Numbered from the stretch's first letter, positions 1-7,975 are shown. The stretch: DNA of 64,000 nt from Hyphomonadaceae bacterium UBA7672 (GCA_002483135.1 DLHI01000019.1:867-64866); one strand, 5' to 3'. Notes: generated from the letters alone by a model not told the origin. A program made the numbers and translations.

Positions 1-722
1 AGATCGGCATAGCGGCGGACGAATTTGGGGGTCCAGTCGAACATGCCCAGAAGGTCGTCTGTGACGAGGATCTGGCCGTCGCAGGCCGCCGAAGCGCCAA
101 TTCCCACAGTCGGGCAGCGGACCTGGGCGGTGATTTCGGCGGCCAGATCTTCGGCTACGCCTTCAATGACCATGGCAAAGCAGCCTGCCTGATCGGCGGC
201 AAGCGCTTCGGAGATGACGCGGGCGCGCTCGGCATCCGTACGTCCCTTGGCCTTGAAGCCTCCGTCGACATTCGTGGCCTGAGGGCGCAGGCCAACATGG
301 GCCATGACCGGGATGCCGCGCTCGACGAGGTAACGGACGGTGGCGGCGGCGTATTCGCCGGCCTCGATCTTCACAGCCTGGCAGCCCGTTTCCTTCATGA
401 TCCGCGAGGCGTTCATGAAGGCCTGCTCGACGCTGGCCTCATAGGAGCCGAAGGGCATATCGACCACGACGAAGGCTTGCTTCGAGGTGCGCATAACGGC
501 CTGGCCATGCAGGATCATCATCTCCAGCGTGACGCCGACCGTGGTGGGCAGGCCGTGGACGACCATGCCGACGCTGTCGCCGACGAGCAGGAGATCGCAG
601 CGATCATCCAGCAGCTCGGCCATGGGTGCGGTATAGGCCGTCAGGCAGACCAGCGGCGTCGCGCCCTTGGCGGCGGCGATGTCGCGGACCGTCTTGCGGC
701 GTGACTGGACCTGGGCGGACAT
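1..722 (-). CDS. panB: 3-methyl-2-oxobutanoate hydroxymethyltransferase (3' end cut by window edge)
   Basis: PanB transfers a hydroxymethyl group from 5,10-methylene-THF to 2-oxoisovalerate to give ketopantoate, the first step of pantothenate and CoA synthesis, in the cytosol. About 240 of the usual 260-280 residues are present; the C-terminus runs off the left edge. Read on the minus strand, the protein has the PanB landmarks in order: VGDSVGMV and VVDMPFGSY (metal-binding Asp residues), KIEAGE (substrate Lys and metal Glu), VIEGV (general base Glu) and IGASAACDGQILV near the end of the visible part. The ATG at 720-722 gives MSAQVQSRRKTV, a normal PanB start. No panC or panD is visible beside it; either could lie beyond the left edge. 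The identification is firm. Confidence 0.96.
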   Translation of the reverse strand, partial: MSAQVQSRRKTVRDIAAAKGATPLVCLTAYTAPMAELLDDRCDLLLVGDSVGMVVHGLPTTVGVTLEMMILHGQAVMRTSKQAFVVVDMPFGSYEASVEQAFMNASRIMKETGCQAVKIEAGEYAAATVRYLVERGIPVMAHVGLRPQATNVDGGFKAKGRTDAERARVISEALAADQAGCFAMVIEGVAEDLAAEITAQVRCPTVGIGASAACDGQILVTDDLLGMFDWTPKFVRRYAD

Positions 723-870
723 GGGGAGGCGTCCTTTGGCAACTGGCCGCTGCATAGTCCCCAAGGGCGGCGGGCGCAACGAAAAGCGGCGATTGGGCGG
801 GCGGACATGGTAAATCCGGCAGCCCGGCCTCAAGCGTGGTTCGCGTCGGACCAGCGCAACGCCTGCCCGC

Positions 871-1467
871 CTATTTCAGCAGAACGTTGGCGCCGAACAG
901 GTCGCCGTGGAGCTGATAGACCAGCAGCAGATAAAGCGCGATGCCGATGGCGATGGACAGAAGATCGCCCAGGACGTTGGGCTGGGCGTTGGCGGCGCCC
1001 ATGTCTCCGCGCCGTTTCACCATGATCCGGTCGAGGACGCCGAACACGAGAAACGAGCCAAACAGGATAAGCGAGGCGAGGTCCCAGTTCACCAGCAGGT
1101 GGGCCAACGCCCAGAGCTTCACCGCCGCCAGCATGGGGTGCTTCACGGCCTTCTTGATGAATCCGATGGGGCGCATGTAGGCGGCGACGATGAGGATCAT
1201 CGCAGGCAACATCAGCGCCATGGTGATGTGGCGCCGCCAATCTGGCGGGGTATCGAAGTTGAACCAGGTCGGCTTGATGTAGGCATAGCCCCAGATCATC
1301 GCGACGAAGCCAGCGATGGTGAGCAGCGAGTAGAGGCCCATATATGGCCCGCGTCCCATGCGGACCGCGATGTCGCCTTCCCCTCGCGTGCGGAAGGCGC
1401 TGAAAAGGTGAGTTCCGAAGAAGACGATCAGGCCGCCAAAGAAGGCCGGGAAATACAAGGCTTCCAT
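871..1467 (-). CDS. NnrU-family integral membrane protein
   Basis: A 198-residue multi-pass inner-membrane protein. Hydrophobic segments lie at about residues 5-23, 40-62, 76-97, 108-135 and 172-190, with the family-typical GTHLFSAFR after the first segment and a KHPMLAAVKLWALAHLLVNWD stretch of conserved polar residues in the membrane. NnrU proteins were first named in denitrifiers, where they are needed for nitrite and NO metabolism. Their biochemical role is unclear and many members sit in genomes without denitrification; NnrU-like proteins also resemble the carotenoid-related isomerase Z-ISO. The reading frame extends 55 codons further upstream, but the ATG at 1465-1467 is preceded by AAGGGG at good spacing and begins directly with the membrane domain, so it was chosen. 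It stands alone between panB and the sigma-factor operon. Confidence 0.85.
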   Translation of the reverse strand: MEALYFPAFFGGLIVFFGTHLFSAFRTRGEGDIAVRMGRGPYMGLYSLLTIAGFVAMIWGYAYIKPTWFNFDTPPDWRRHITMALMLPAMILIVAAYMRPIGFIKKAVKHPMLAAVKLWALAHLLVNWDLASLILFGSFLVFGVLDRIMVKRRGDMGAANAQPNVLGDLLSIAIGIALYLLLVYQLHGDLFGANVLLK

Positions 1468-1570
1468 GTTCGATCCCCTTTTCCGTTCCCCTGCCCGGTG
1501 CGGACAAGAGCAAAGCTGGGGCTCGCAGGCAATCGCAAGTATTGGAGCGTTCCGTATCGTCAGGCCGCTG

Positions 1571-1942
1571 CTAGCGTTCCTGTGACGCCATGGCGAGCGC
1601 AAGGAAGGTCGCGCCGACGGCAAGGGCCGCAACGATTACGAAGGTCGGGTTCGACACGTCAGGAGCCGTGCTCGTCTGCAGCGCGTTGGAGATGCCGGGC
1701 CACCAGCCTGTCAGCTTGGGGATATGAGGCGCCATCTCCATGATACCCGCCGCCGCAGCCCCGAAGCCGGCCATGCCGGCGCCGTAGATGATCGTGCGGC
1801 GGAAACCGACGCCCGAATGGGTCTTCTCGACGACACGCGCGGTGAAGCCATTGTCCCGGATCGCCGATTCTTCCGCGGCGAACATCCGCTCAAGCCCGTC
1901 GTCGCCGGGCTCTTCGGACCACTCGGGAGGTTGGTTGGACAT
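1571..1942 (-). CDS. Small membrane protein downstream of ECF sigma factor, possible anti-sigma factor
   Basis: A 123-residue protein with a soluble acidic N-terminus (PEWSEEPGDDGLERMFAAEE), a short motif DNGFTARVVEK at about residues 37-47, and two hydrophobic segments at roughly 57-77 and 100-118. The DxGFTxRV motif is shared by small membrane proteins, such as the DUF5056 group, that commonly follow ECF sigma genes. That position and topology suggest an anti-sigma role, which is inference. There is no HxxxCxxC zinc motif of the classical ZAS anti-sigma domain. The reading frame opens at 1963, but the internal ATG at 1942 (MSNQPPEW) was preferred. The gene lies about 25 bp after the sigma-factor stop and is surely co-transcribed with it. 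Confidence 0.7.
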   Translation of the reverse strand: MSNQPPEWSEEPGDDGLERMFAAEESAIRDNGFTARVVEKTHSGVGFRRTIIYGAGMAGFGAAAAGIMEMAPHIPKLTGWWPGISNALQTSTAPDVSNPTFVIVAALAVGATFLALAMASQER

Positions 1943-1967
1943 GCCGGACTCCTCGAACATCACTCTC

Positions 1968-2486
1968 TCACGCGGACTGATAGGCGACCAGCGCCTTCTG
2001 TAGTTTGGCCCTGCCCCGCAAGACCCAGGACTTCACCGAACCCAACGGCGCCGCCATCGCATCCGCCGCTTCGGCGTGGCTGAGGCCGGAGCCTATGCAG
2101 AGGGCGACCGCCGCCCGCTCGTGCTCATCCAGGCTTGCCATTGCGCGCATGATATCGAGCCTTTCGCCGGTCTCGCCGGCCGCACCGGGCTGGTCGTCCT
2201 CTTCTGCATTGAAGGTCTGACTTTTTCGGGTGGCGAGGAATTCGCGATAGGCGATGGCGCAGACCCAGCCGCGAAACGATCCGCCCTGCCATGTAGAACG
2301 CCGACGCCACGCCGAGAGGAAGGCCGCCTGTGCAATATCATCACCGTCGGTGGCGGAGCGGGCAAGCCGGCGCGCGAGGGCGCGTATTGACGCCTGATGG
2401 CGGGCGACCAGCTGGCCAAAGGCCTTCCGGTCGCCCGCCATCGCGGCATGCGTCAGGTCCTGATCGTCAGGGAGGGGACCGGACAC
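1968..2486 (-). CDS. ECF-family RNA polymerase sigma factor
   Basis: A 172-residue ECF sigma factor with only the two core domains. Region 2 spans about residues 15-85 (AGDRKAFGQLVARH, then DDIAQAAFLSAWRR and the -10 recognition helix FRGWVCAIAYREFL). Region 4 spans about 115-165 (LDEHERAAVALCIGSGLSHAEAAD followed by SVKSWVLRGRAKL, the -35-binding helix-turn-helix). It would redirect RNA polymerase to a small regulon under an unknown stimulus. The start is a GTG at 2484-2486, only 5 bp after the stop of the upstream membrane gene, so translation is probably coupled. The downstream small membrane protein is the candidate regulator. The ECF subgroup cannot be assigned by eye. Confidence 0.9.
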   Translation of the reverse strand: MSGPLPDDQDLTHAAMAGDRKAFGQLVARHQASIRALARRLARSATDGDDIAQAAFLSAWRRRSTWQGGSFRGWVCAIAYREFLATRKSQTFNAEEDDQPGAAGETGERLDIMRAMASLDEHERAAVALCIGSGLSHAEAADAMAAPLGSVKSWVLRGRAKLQKALVAYQSA

Positions 2487-2491
2487 CTGTA

Positions 2492-2881
2492 TCAGCGCCG
2501 CTTCGACTCGTTGGCGAAGAAGTGGAGACCGAGGAAGGCGATGCCGATGAAGAGCGGGAAAGTGGCCACACCGTACATGCCGCGCATGACTTCCTGCCGG
2601 CCGTCTTCCCAGCCTTCTCCGACGCCCATGATGGTCGCGAAGGCCGCGAAGCCAGCCGCGATCGAGACGAAGACAATGCCGCGGCGCAGGTCGGCGATGG
2701 GACTGGAAACCCGCGCCATGGATTCGAGCGCTTCCGGCGTCAGCGGCTGGCCCTTCTCGATAGCGAGACGAAGGGTCTGAAAGGCTTCCGCGCGCTTCTT
2801 CGCGCCAAAGTGCTGCACCAGCCAGACGATCAGCACGACCATCGCAAAGAACGTCAGCGGAATGAAGATTTCAGGGTTCAT
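2492..2881 (-). CDS. DUF6249-type small membrane protein, first gene of the sigma-factor operon
   Basis: A 129-residue protein with an N-terminal membrane helix (about residues 5-25), a cytosolic stretch with the conserved pattern HFGAKKRAEAFQTLRLAIEKGQ followed by LTPEALESM, and two C-terminal hydrophobic segments (about 68-86 and 103-122). This layout and the RAEALQTLRLAIEKGQPLTPE-like core match the DUF6249 family, which is often found beside ECF sigma genes. Function is unknown. A strong ribosome binding site (AAAGGAGG) precedes the ATG at 2881. The sigma gene follows after 5 bp, so the three genes 2881-1571 form one operon. The protein might sense or transmit the signal controlling the sigma factor, which is inference. 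Confidence 0.75.
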   Translation of the reverse strand: MNPEIFIPLTFFAMVVLIVWLVQHFGAKKRAEAFQTLRLAIEKGQPLTPEALESMARVSSPIADLRRGIVFVSIAAGFAAFATIMGVGEGWEDGRQEVMRGMYGVATFPLFIGIAFLGLHFFANESKRR

Positions 2882-2950
2882 GGGCCTTTGGCCTCCTTTT
2901 GACGGGCCGCGCGGCCCTGTTGGAGGTTAGAGGACAGAAACAGCCAAAAC

Positions 2951-2990
2951 GGATGCGGCCCCCGGAAAGAAATCTCCGGGGGCCGCAATC
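2951..2990 (-). terminator. Hairpin terminator after the DUF6481-like gene
   Basis: A 12-bp perfect stem GCGGCCCCCGGA (2955-2966) pairs with 2975-2986 across an 8-nt loop. On the minus strand it lies just after the stop of the gene at 3015-3488 and is followed by a modest T-rich stretch (CCGTTTTGG). It separates that gene from the sigma-factor operon. Confidence 0.7.
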
Positions 2991-3014
2991 AACTCAATCG
3001 TACGCTGGGGAAGC

Positions 3015-3488
3015 CTAGGCGCGGCGACGTTCGCGGCCACGCTCGAGGCTCGCGATATAGCGGCGGTGTTCCTCGAAGGGGTCCACTGCGCGCTCTTCGC
3101 GGGGGCCGCCCGGCTTGGAGACGGCGCGCGTCTCTTTCTTGGCCTTGGCGGCTTCCTTGATTTCCTTCTTGCGGGCTTTCCGCTCGGCCCGCTTCTGGGC
3201 GTCGACCGAGAGCTCGGCATCGATGCGCGCCTGCTCCGCGGCGGCGAGCGCCTCAAGTCGGGCCTTTTCGGCGGCGGCGGCGGCTTCCTCGCGGATGCGC
3301 TGACGCTCCAGCTTTTCCGCCTCACGCTCGGCGCGGATGGCTTCCGCGCGCGCGCGACGCTCCGCCTCGTGGTCGATCGGCGTCTCGGCCTGGACCATGG
3401 GCTTGGGTTTGAATTTTTCGAGAAGGGCTTTCCGGGCGGCAACCGATGCGGCTTGCCGTTCAGAGAATGTCGAGTTCTTGGGTTGCAT
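3015..3488 (-). CDS. DUF6481-like charged coiled-coil protein
   Basis: A 157-residue, highly charged protein rich in Ala, Glu, Arg and Lys, predicted to be one long helix or coiled coil from about residue 40 to 125. The N-terminus STFSERQAASVAARKALLEKF resembles the DUF6481 signature (a SFxDRQKAAxEAKKALLEKFR-type start followed by A/E/R repeats). No catalytic motif, signal peptide or membrane segment is visible. Such proteins are widespread in Alphaproteobacteria and uncharacterised. It is monocistronic, with its own terminator at 2951-2990. Confidence 0.7.
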   Translation of the reverse strand: MQPKNSTFSERQAASVAARKALLEKFKPKPMVQAETPIDHEAERRARAEAIRAEREAEKLERQRIREEAAAAAEKARLEALAAAEQARIDAELSVDAQKRAERKARKKEIKEAAKAKKETRAVSKPGGPREERAVDPFEEHRRYIASLERGRERRRA

Positions 3489-3709
3489 TCAGGCTTTCGG
3501 AATCAACGCTAAGTCGTTGGGTTCTGGATGTGCCGGGTACATAGAGTGGGAAGGAGGTTTCGTCTATAGCCTGCGGCATTAAGCAGGCGTCATTCGCACA
3601 AACTTCATTGGGGAGCACGGGGCCCGCGAGCTGCGCCGCCCGCCCTGACCGCGACATTCTGTCATGCCGGGGAGCGGCCGCCTGCGTGACCGAAGCCGCA
3701 AACCGCCAA

Positions 3710-3753
3710 ATCGGCCTTCCAGGCCGATGGGTGCGCGGGCCGATGGGTGCGCG
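3710..3753. repeat. Short hairpin overlapping a perfect 16-bp tandem duplication
   Basis: ATCGGCC (3710-3716) pairs with GGCCGAT (3722-3728) over a 5-nt loop. The unit GGCCGATGGGTGCGCG occurs twice back to back (3722-3737 and 3738-3753). The block sits just after the stop of the ClpP-fold gene on the minus strand. The rest of 3489-3762 shows no convincing gene and should hold the promoter of the DUF6481-like gene. Confidence 0.6.
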
Positions 3754-3762
3754 GACGGCCGA

Positions 3763-4506
3763 CTAGTCGATGTTGTTGACGAAGGCCTTGTGCATCTCGG
3801 GCTGGGACATGAACGTCATGCAGCCCGGGTGGGTGTTGGCCCACAGATCCAGCCAGGTGAGGCCGATGCCCATCCGCTGGATGTAGCGGTTGCGCTCCTG
3901 TCCGCCCTTGATGCCTTCCCAGATGATGTCGTTCTCGGACTTGCCGGCGTAGACGCCTTCGGGCGTGGAGTAGACGTGGACGCCGTAGAGCGCGCCCGGC
4001 TCGACACGCCGGAAGAAGCCGCCGAGGAAGGCCGTGCTGCAGGCCGAGCCACAGCCATCGCCCTGGCGCACGCGCGTCGTGAGCTGACGCTCGCGCAAAA
4101 TATTGCCCATGAGAACGCCCTGATAGGCGCTGCCGCCCGGAGAGTTGAGCCAGACTTCTTCCACTGGAGCGTACTGGTCGAGCGCAGCTTCGAGCTTGGC
4201 GGCCGTGTTCTGGCCGATGCCGCCGTTGGCGATCAGCATCGTCCGGCCGTTCACGGAGACCGGCGTGAACGTCATCTCTTCGGGGGCGTTCACCATCGTG
4301 TCGTAAGCGTCGTAGATCCAGGCCGGCATGCGCGACTGTGCCAGACGCCTTTCCTCGTACTGGGCGGGCGTCTCGTGGGGCAGGCGTTCACGCGCGCAGA
4401 CCAGGGCGCCCAAATCCATTTCAGTCTGATTGCCGCTCTGCGCGTTTGCGGGCGTGGAGAAGAGCGTCAGCAGTCCAACCACGATCAGGCTTCCAAGACG
4501 CTTCAT
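3763..4506 (-). CDS. Exported ClpP-fold (SDH clan) protein, COG3904-like
   Basis: A 247-residue protein with a signal peptide (MKRLGSLIVVGLLTLFSTPANAQ) and a crotonase/ClpP-like domain. The oxyanion-type motif is LNSPGG at about 120-125. GCGSACSTAF at about 151-160 places Ser157 where the ClpP nucleophile lies, and YGVHVYS follows with His177 as the matching histidine. This is the pattern of the predicted periplasmic ClpP-like proteins grouped as COG3904. Actual proteolysis has not been shown for most of them. Extra cysteines (152, 156 and others) may form disulfides in the periplasm. The frame opens 14 codons earlier, but the ATG at 4504-4506 starts exactly at the signal peptide. The next gene upstream is 127 bp away, so it is likely independent. 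Confidence 0.75.
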   Translation of the reverse strand: MKRLGSLIVVGLLTLFSTPANAQSGNQTEMDLGALVCARERLPHETPAQYEERRLAQSRMPAWIYDAYDTMVNAPEEMTFTPVSVNGRTMLIANGGIGQNTAAKLEAALDQYAPVEEVWLNSPGGSAYQGVLMGNILRERQLTTRVRQGDGCGSACSTAFLGGFFRRVEPGALYGVHVYSTPEGVYAGKSENDIIWEGIKGGQERNRYIQRMGIGLTWLDLWANTHPGCMTFMSQPEMHKAFVNNID

Positions 4507-4633
4507 GTCAGTCACCTGTTCCCTTTCCCAGTCCTCGCTCAAGGTCAAACCTGGCGGCGGGAGACATGCGATCCGGCCGCCAGGTCAAACTCATCGACAT
4601 CAAGCTCAACCCCACAGGGTTGAGTCGATCCTT

Positions 4634-5173
4634 CTACGCCATCTGCCACTGCGCGCCGGGAGCAGAGCGACAGAACTGAACGTCCTGCTGTTCCTCCTGA
4701 CCGTTGGCGACGACGAGTTGACGAACCGTGCGGCACTCGCCGCCGCCGCCGTCACCGGAGACCTGCAGGAGCGTGGTGCGGCCGGAGACCGTGTTGGGAT
4801 TGTCGGCGCTCTGCCAGCCAACGCTCGGCGCGACCGCAGCGGCCTGCTGCGAGTAGGCGGCGCTGGCGCTGCGCAGTGGCGAGCTGGCCGGAATTTCCGA
4901 GTTGAGGACCTGTTGCGTCGACTGCGCCACCCGCTCACGCTCGGCCTCGTCGAGGCCGCGGCCGAAGTTGGCGCCGAGCCATCCACCGGCAGCCGCGCCG
5001 GCGAGCACCGCGGCGGCAAGCACCGCGCCATTGTCGTCACCAACGACCGCATAGGCGAGGCCTGCGCCGGCGACAGCGCCAAGCAAACCCATCGTCTCTT
5101 CCATGTTCTCGCACGCCGACACCGCCAGCGTTCCGGCCATCGCCACGGCGATCGCAGCTTTAGACGTTTTCAT
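4634..5173 (-). CDS. Glycine-zipper outer-membrane lipoprotein
   Basis: A 179-residue lipoprotein: signal sequence with lipobox LAVSAC (lipidated Cys21), then an Ala/Gly-rich glycine-zipper segment at about residues 30-75 (LLGAVAGAGLAYAVVGDD, AAAVLAGAAAGGWLGANFGRG). A hydrophilic C-terminal half carries GECRTVRQLVV and a late Cys pair (VQFCRSAPG), as in the 17-kDa surface-antigen and SH3-like lipoproteins of Alphaproteobacteria. It probably packs into or against the outer membrane; a precise function is not known. It is monocistronic, with a candidate promoter at 5201-5230. Confidence 0.75.
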   Translation of the reverse strand: MKTSKAAIAVAMAGTLAVSACENMEETMGLLGAVAGAGLAYAVVGDDNGAVLAAAVLAGAAAGGWLGANFGRGLDEAERERVAQSTQQVLNSEIPASSPLRSASAAYSQQAAAVAPSVGWQSADNPNTVSGRTTLLQVSGDGGGGECRTVRQLVVANGQEEQQDVQFCRSAPGAQWQMA

Positions 5174-5200
5174 GACTTAAACCCCCGAGATTGATCCTTA

Positions 5201-5230
5201 ATCTATGCTGCGAGTGCGTTCGCCGGTCAA
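5201..5230 (-). promoter_or_regulatory. Candidate sigma-70 promoter of the glycine-zipper lipoprotein
   Basis: On the minus strand TTGACC (5230-5225) is followed after 18 bp by ATAGAT (5206-5201), about 30 bp before the lipoprotein ATG at 5173. The -35 match is strong and the -10 match moderate. The remainder of 5231-5402 shows no gene. Confidence 0.4.
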
Positions 5231-5402
5231 CGGTTGACCTTCGGCGAAACTGTCGGAATATTTCGCGACAGAGCAGGATTCTGAGCAAAAATGCGCCGAA
5301 CATTCAGCGCGCGTTCAGGCAGGGCACGTATCGCTCTAGTTCGGAGGCAGAACCAATCAGCTTCCATGTCGCCTTTGCGAGGGCGGAGGGACCGCCCGTA
5401 GT

Positions 5403-5747
5403 CTAGCCGAACAACTCTTCATAGACGGAGTCGCGGAAGCCCAGCGTGAAGTCGCCATCGTGATCGAGCAACGGACGCTTTACGAGCGTAGGATGGGCGA
5501 GCAGCAGCGTGATCGCCTTCTTCGAGTCGACGCCCGACTTTTCGGTATCGGGCAATTCGCGCCAGGTTGTGCTGGCCTTGTTGAGCACTTTTTCCCACCC
5601 CAGCCGCTTCACCCAGGTCTCCACCAGCGCCTTCGTCAGGCCATCCTCGCGCACGTCGTGGAAGACGTAGGCGATGGCGCGCGCGTCCAGCCACTTTCGG
5701 GCAGCGCGAGTCGTGTCACAGGTCTTCAGACCGTAGAGCGTCCACAT
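5403..5747 (-). CDS. ArsC/Spx-family (YffB-like) reductase
   Basis: A 114-residue thioredoxin-fold protein of the ArsC family. It opens with WTLYGLKTCDTTRAARKWL, the family CDTxRxAxxxL motif with the redox Cys10, and ends with LVKRPLLDHDG, the conserved RP that positions the anion or thiol. Family members include arsenate reductases using glutaredoxin, the regulator Spx, and YffB proteins of unknown substrate. The TCDTTRAAR form fits the YffB/unknown-substrate group better than dedicated arsenate reductases, and no ars genes are nearby. The ATG at 5745-5747 was chosen because it begins directly on the first strand. It starts 5 bp after the upstream gene's stop, so the two form an operon. Confidence 0.85.
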   Translation of the reverse strand: MWTLYGLKTCDTTRAARKWLDARAIAYVFHDVREDGLTKALVETWVKRLGWEKVLNKASTTWRELPDTEKSGVDSKKAITLLLAHPTLVKRPLLDHDGDFTLGFRDSVYEELFG

Positions 5748-5752
5748 CGGGT

Positions 5753-7195
5753 TCAACCTGCCGGGCAATAGCCGCGCGCGATGATTTCCTGGTAGCCGCG
5801 CAGGGCGGCAGACATTTGAGAGGAAATGCGATCGTCAATGGCGAGATAGCGGGCGACGATGACGGGATCGCGGTCGAAGCGCGCACCCCACATGGTGGTC
5901 TCCAGATCATCCGGGCGCGCGAGCCGGGATTGCGCCAGCAGGAAGACATCCGCTTCACATGTCTGCATCGCCCATTCGGTGGCGTATTGCGCGTAGTCGT
6001 AGCCGTCGATGGTGCGCGGCTCGCCAAGTTCGGTCATCAGTTCGGCAATGAGGCGTGCATACTCCTCGTCTGGCGCGAGGCCGAGCGCGGCGCGCAGGGT
6101 GGCGGGCCGCGCGAGGCTGAACAGGTCCTCCCCTGCCCTTGCCTTCGCCAGGAACTCCTCTCGCGTGTATGTACCGAGGGCGCGGGCGGCCTGGGTCTGC
6201 GCGAACGTGCCGCCGACCATGCCGAGAAGGCCTCGGTCAGAAGCGCCGAGCGCAGCAGCGGGATTGTTCGCAAGAGCGCGCAGGCGAGCCGTGCGGCCGG
6301 TGGGCGCGGGCTGACGAGCGTCGAAGGCGGCGAGCATGGCGGCGCGCGCTTCGGGATGGGCGCGAACAGCAATGGCGAGGACGAACTCGGCGATGGCGTC
6401 GTTGCGGGGGTCGGCCCAGCCGTCGACATAGCTGCGGAACAACTGCGCCCCCGGCGCGCCGGACGCGGTCATCTCCGGCGCAAGCCGCGCGAGGGCGCGA
6501 AGATACTTCCAGCCGTCGGCGCGATAGCGGGCCTGCAGTTCGGGCGGAAAGGCGTTGACATCGCCAGCGCGCGCCGCAGCCGCGGCCAGCCAGTCAATGT
6601 CGGCCTGCTCCCACCAGCCGTTGTCGTTGGCCAGCCGATCGGCCCAGCCCTTGAAGGTGGCCGGAGCCGGGTCGTGGAAGGCGATCACCTCCAGCGCGTG
6701 CGTGTGGAGATTGAGCGTTGTGACAGAATCGTCAGGGCCGTGCGGCAGGAGATCCGCCACCTTTCGCGCTTTTGCTATCTCACCGACTTCCGCAAGCCCC
6801 TGAGCGATGGCGCTGAGCTGGTACCAGTCGAAGCTGAGGCCCGAAATTGCCTTGTCCCCATAGGCGATGATTGTGGCGCGGTCCCCCTTGGTGCGAGCGA
6901 CCGCAATGTAGGACGAATCGAGTGCGCTGGCGTTCCGCCATTCGGTGCGCTGCATGTAGAGATCGATCAGCGCCTGATCTTCCGTGAGCAGGGCGGCATC
7001 GATGAACGCGCGTTTGGTTTCGGCCTGATAGTCACGCCCCACCTTTGGCATCTGGTCCCACATCAGGTCGAGCACGCAGGCGTGCGTCGGCGCGGCCTCG
7101 CAGGCATCGAACTTGGCATCGTCCTGCGCGAAGACGGGCGCGGCGGCGAACGCGACGACGCATGAAACCAGGCCAAGCGCCCGCAGGTGTCGCAT
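5753..7195 (-). CDS. Large exported helical-repeat protein of unknown function
   Basis: A 480-residue protein with a clear signal peptide (MRHLRALGLVSCVVAFAAAPVFAQ) and then an almost entirely alpha-helical, Ala-rich body. Recurring patterns such as AQGLAEVGEIAKARKVADLL suggest TPR- or HEAT-like repeats through residues 90-400. Cysteines are few, mainly CEAAPTHAC after the signal peptide, a CEAD and a terminal GYCPAG. No enzymatic motif is recognised. The frame opens 58 codons earlier, but the ATG at 7193-7195 sits just after GGGAGGGA and at the signal peptide. The ArsC-like gene follows after 5 bp. A periplasmic scaffold or protein-interaction role is possible but unproven. Confidence 0.65.
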   Translation of the reverse strand: MRHLRALGLVSCVVAFAAAPVFAQDDAKFDACEAAPTHACVLDLMWDQMPKVGRDYQAETKRAFIDAALLTEDQALIDLYMQRTEWRNASALDSSYIAVARTKGDRATIIAYGDKAISGLSFDWYQLSAIAQGLAEVGEIAKARKVADLLPHGPDDSVTTLNLHTHALEVIAFHDPAPATFKGWADRLANDNGWWEQADIDWLAAAAARAGDVNAFPPELQARYRADGWKYLRALARLAPEMTASGAPGAQLFRSYVDGWADPRNDAIAEFVLAIAVRAHPEARAAMLAAFDARQPAPTGRTARLRALANNPAAALGASDRGLLGMVGGTFAQTQAARALGTYTREEFLAKARAGEDLFSLARPATLRAALGLAPDEEYARLIAELMTELGEPRTIDGYDYAQYATEWAMQTCEADVFLLAQSRLARPDDLETTMWGARFDRDPVIVARYLAIDDRISSQMSAALRGYQEIIARGYCPAG

Positions 7196-7361
7196 CGAAA
7201 ATCCCTCCCGTCCCTGTTTGGCCGGAAAACTAAGGACCGTCGGGCGCGGGGGCAATCGTTGATCTACAGATGGAACCCGACACGGACGCAAGAGGCCGCG
7301 CCGCCCGATTGCGCAAATGCCCGGACCGGCGCAAGCTGGCGATATCAAGGGAGAATGACCC

Positions 7362-7724
7362 ATGATCACCAGGCTTCAATATGCCGTCGCCGCCATGGCC
7401 CTTCTGGGAACGGCGGCATGCGCTTCCCCCTCAGGTAGCGATGCAGGCAGTGCGGCGACAGCAGGCGCTCCGGCCTGCATCAACCCGACACGCATCCAGA
7501 AACAGGAAATCCTGAGCGACACCCAGATCCGCTTCGAGATGGACAATGGGGATGTGTGGGTCAACACGCTGAAGCGGGAATGCAACGGCCTTAAATTCGA
7601 GGGCGGGTTCAGCTGGGATGTGCGCGGCACGGAGGTGTGCGCCAACCAGCAGATGATCACCGTGCTGAATGCGGGCAACACCTGCATGCTGGGAACGTTC
7701 GCAAAGGCGGCAGCGCCGGCCTAA
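7362..7724 (+). CDS. DUF6491-like small lipoprotein
   Basis: A 120-residue lipoprotein with lipobox LLGTAAC (Cys20). After a short Ser/Gly/Ala linker come CINPTRIQ, then alternating strands including VWVNTLKRECNGL, a conserved VCANQQMITV and a late Cys (GNTCMLGTF). The spacing of the Cys residues and the Leu-x-x-Cys element resemble the DUF6491 family of small periplasmic lipoproteins. Function is unknown. It is preceded by AAGGGAGAATGACCC just before the ATG. Its last four bases overlap the end of the convergent gene at 7721-7975. Confidence 0.7.
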   Translation: MITRLQYAVAAMALLGTAACASPSGSDAGSAATAGAPACINPTRIQKQEILSDTQIRFEMDNGDVWVNTLKRECNGLKFEGGFSWDVRGTEVCANQQMITVLNAGNTCMLGTFAKAAAPA

Positions 7725-7975
7725 GCCTCCTCGTCGTCACGATACTTCGGCTGGGCGAGGAGGAATTCCTCGACCTCCTCGAGCGTCGCCGAGAACTCAT
7801 AGCCCTTGTTGCCGAAGACGATCTTGCGGGAGTCTTCCTCACGCAGCATGTAGCCGCCGTGTTCCTTCACCTTGCCGAAGGGCTTGGCGCACTTCATCAG
7901 CAGTACGCCATAGCGATAGCCCAGGCGCTTCACCCGGCGCTCCAGCGATGTGATCTCGTGCTTGCCTTGACCCAT
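7721..7975 (-). CDS. Conserved small cytosolic protein, function unknown
   Basis: An 84-residue hydrophilic protein with no signal peptide or membrane helix. It is basic at the start (SLERRVKRLGYRYGVLLMKCAKPFGKVKEHGGYML) and acidic at the end (TLEEVEEFLLAQPKYRDDEEA). It reads as a folded alpha/beta domain but no family was recognised. It lies 11 bp downstream of guaA on the same strand, so it is probably translated from the guaA transcript, and is convergent with the lipoprotein gene before it. Confidence 0.6.
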   Translation of the reverse strand: MGQGKHEITSLERRVKRLGYRYGVLLMKCAKPFGKVKEHGGYMLREEDSRKIVFGNKGYEFSATLEEVEEFLLAQPKYRDDEEA

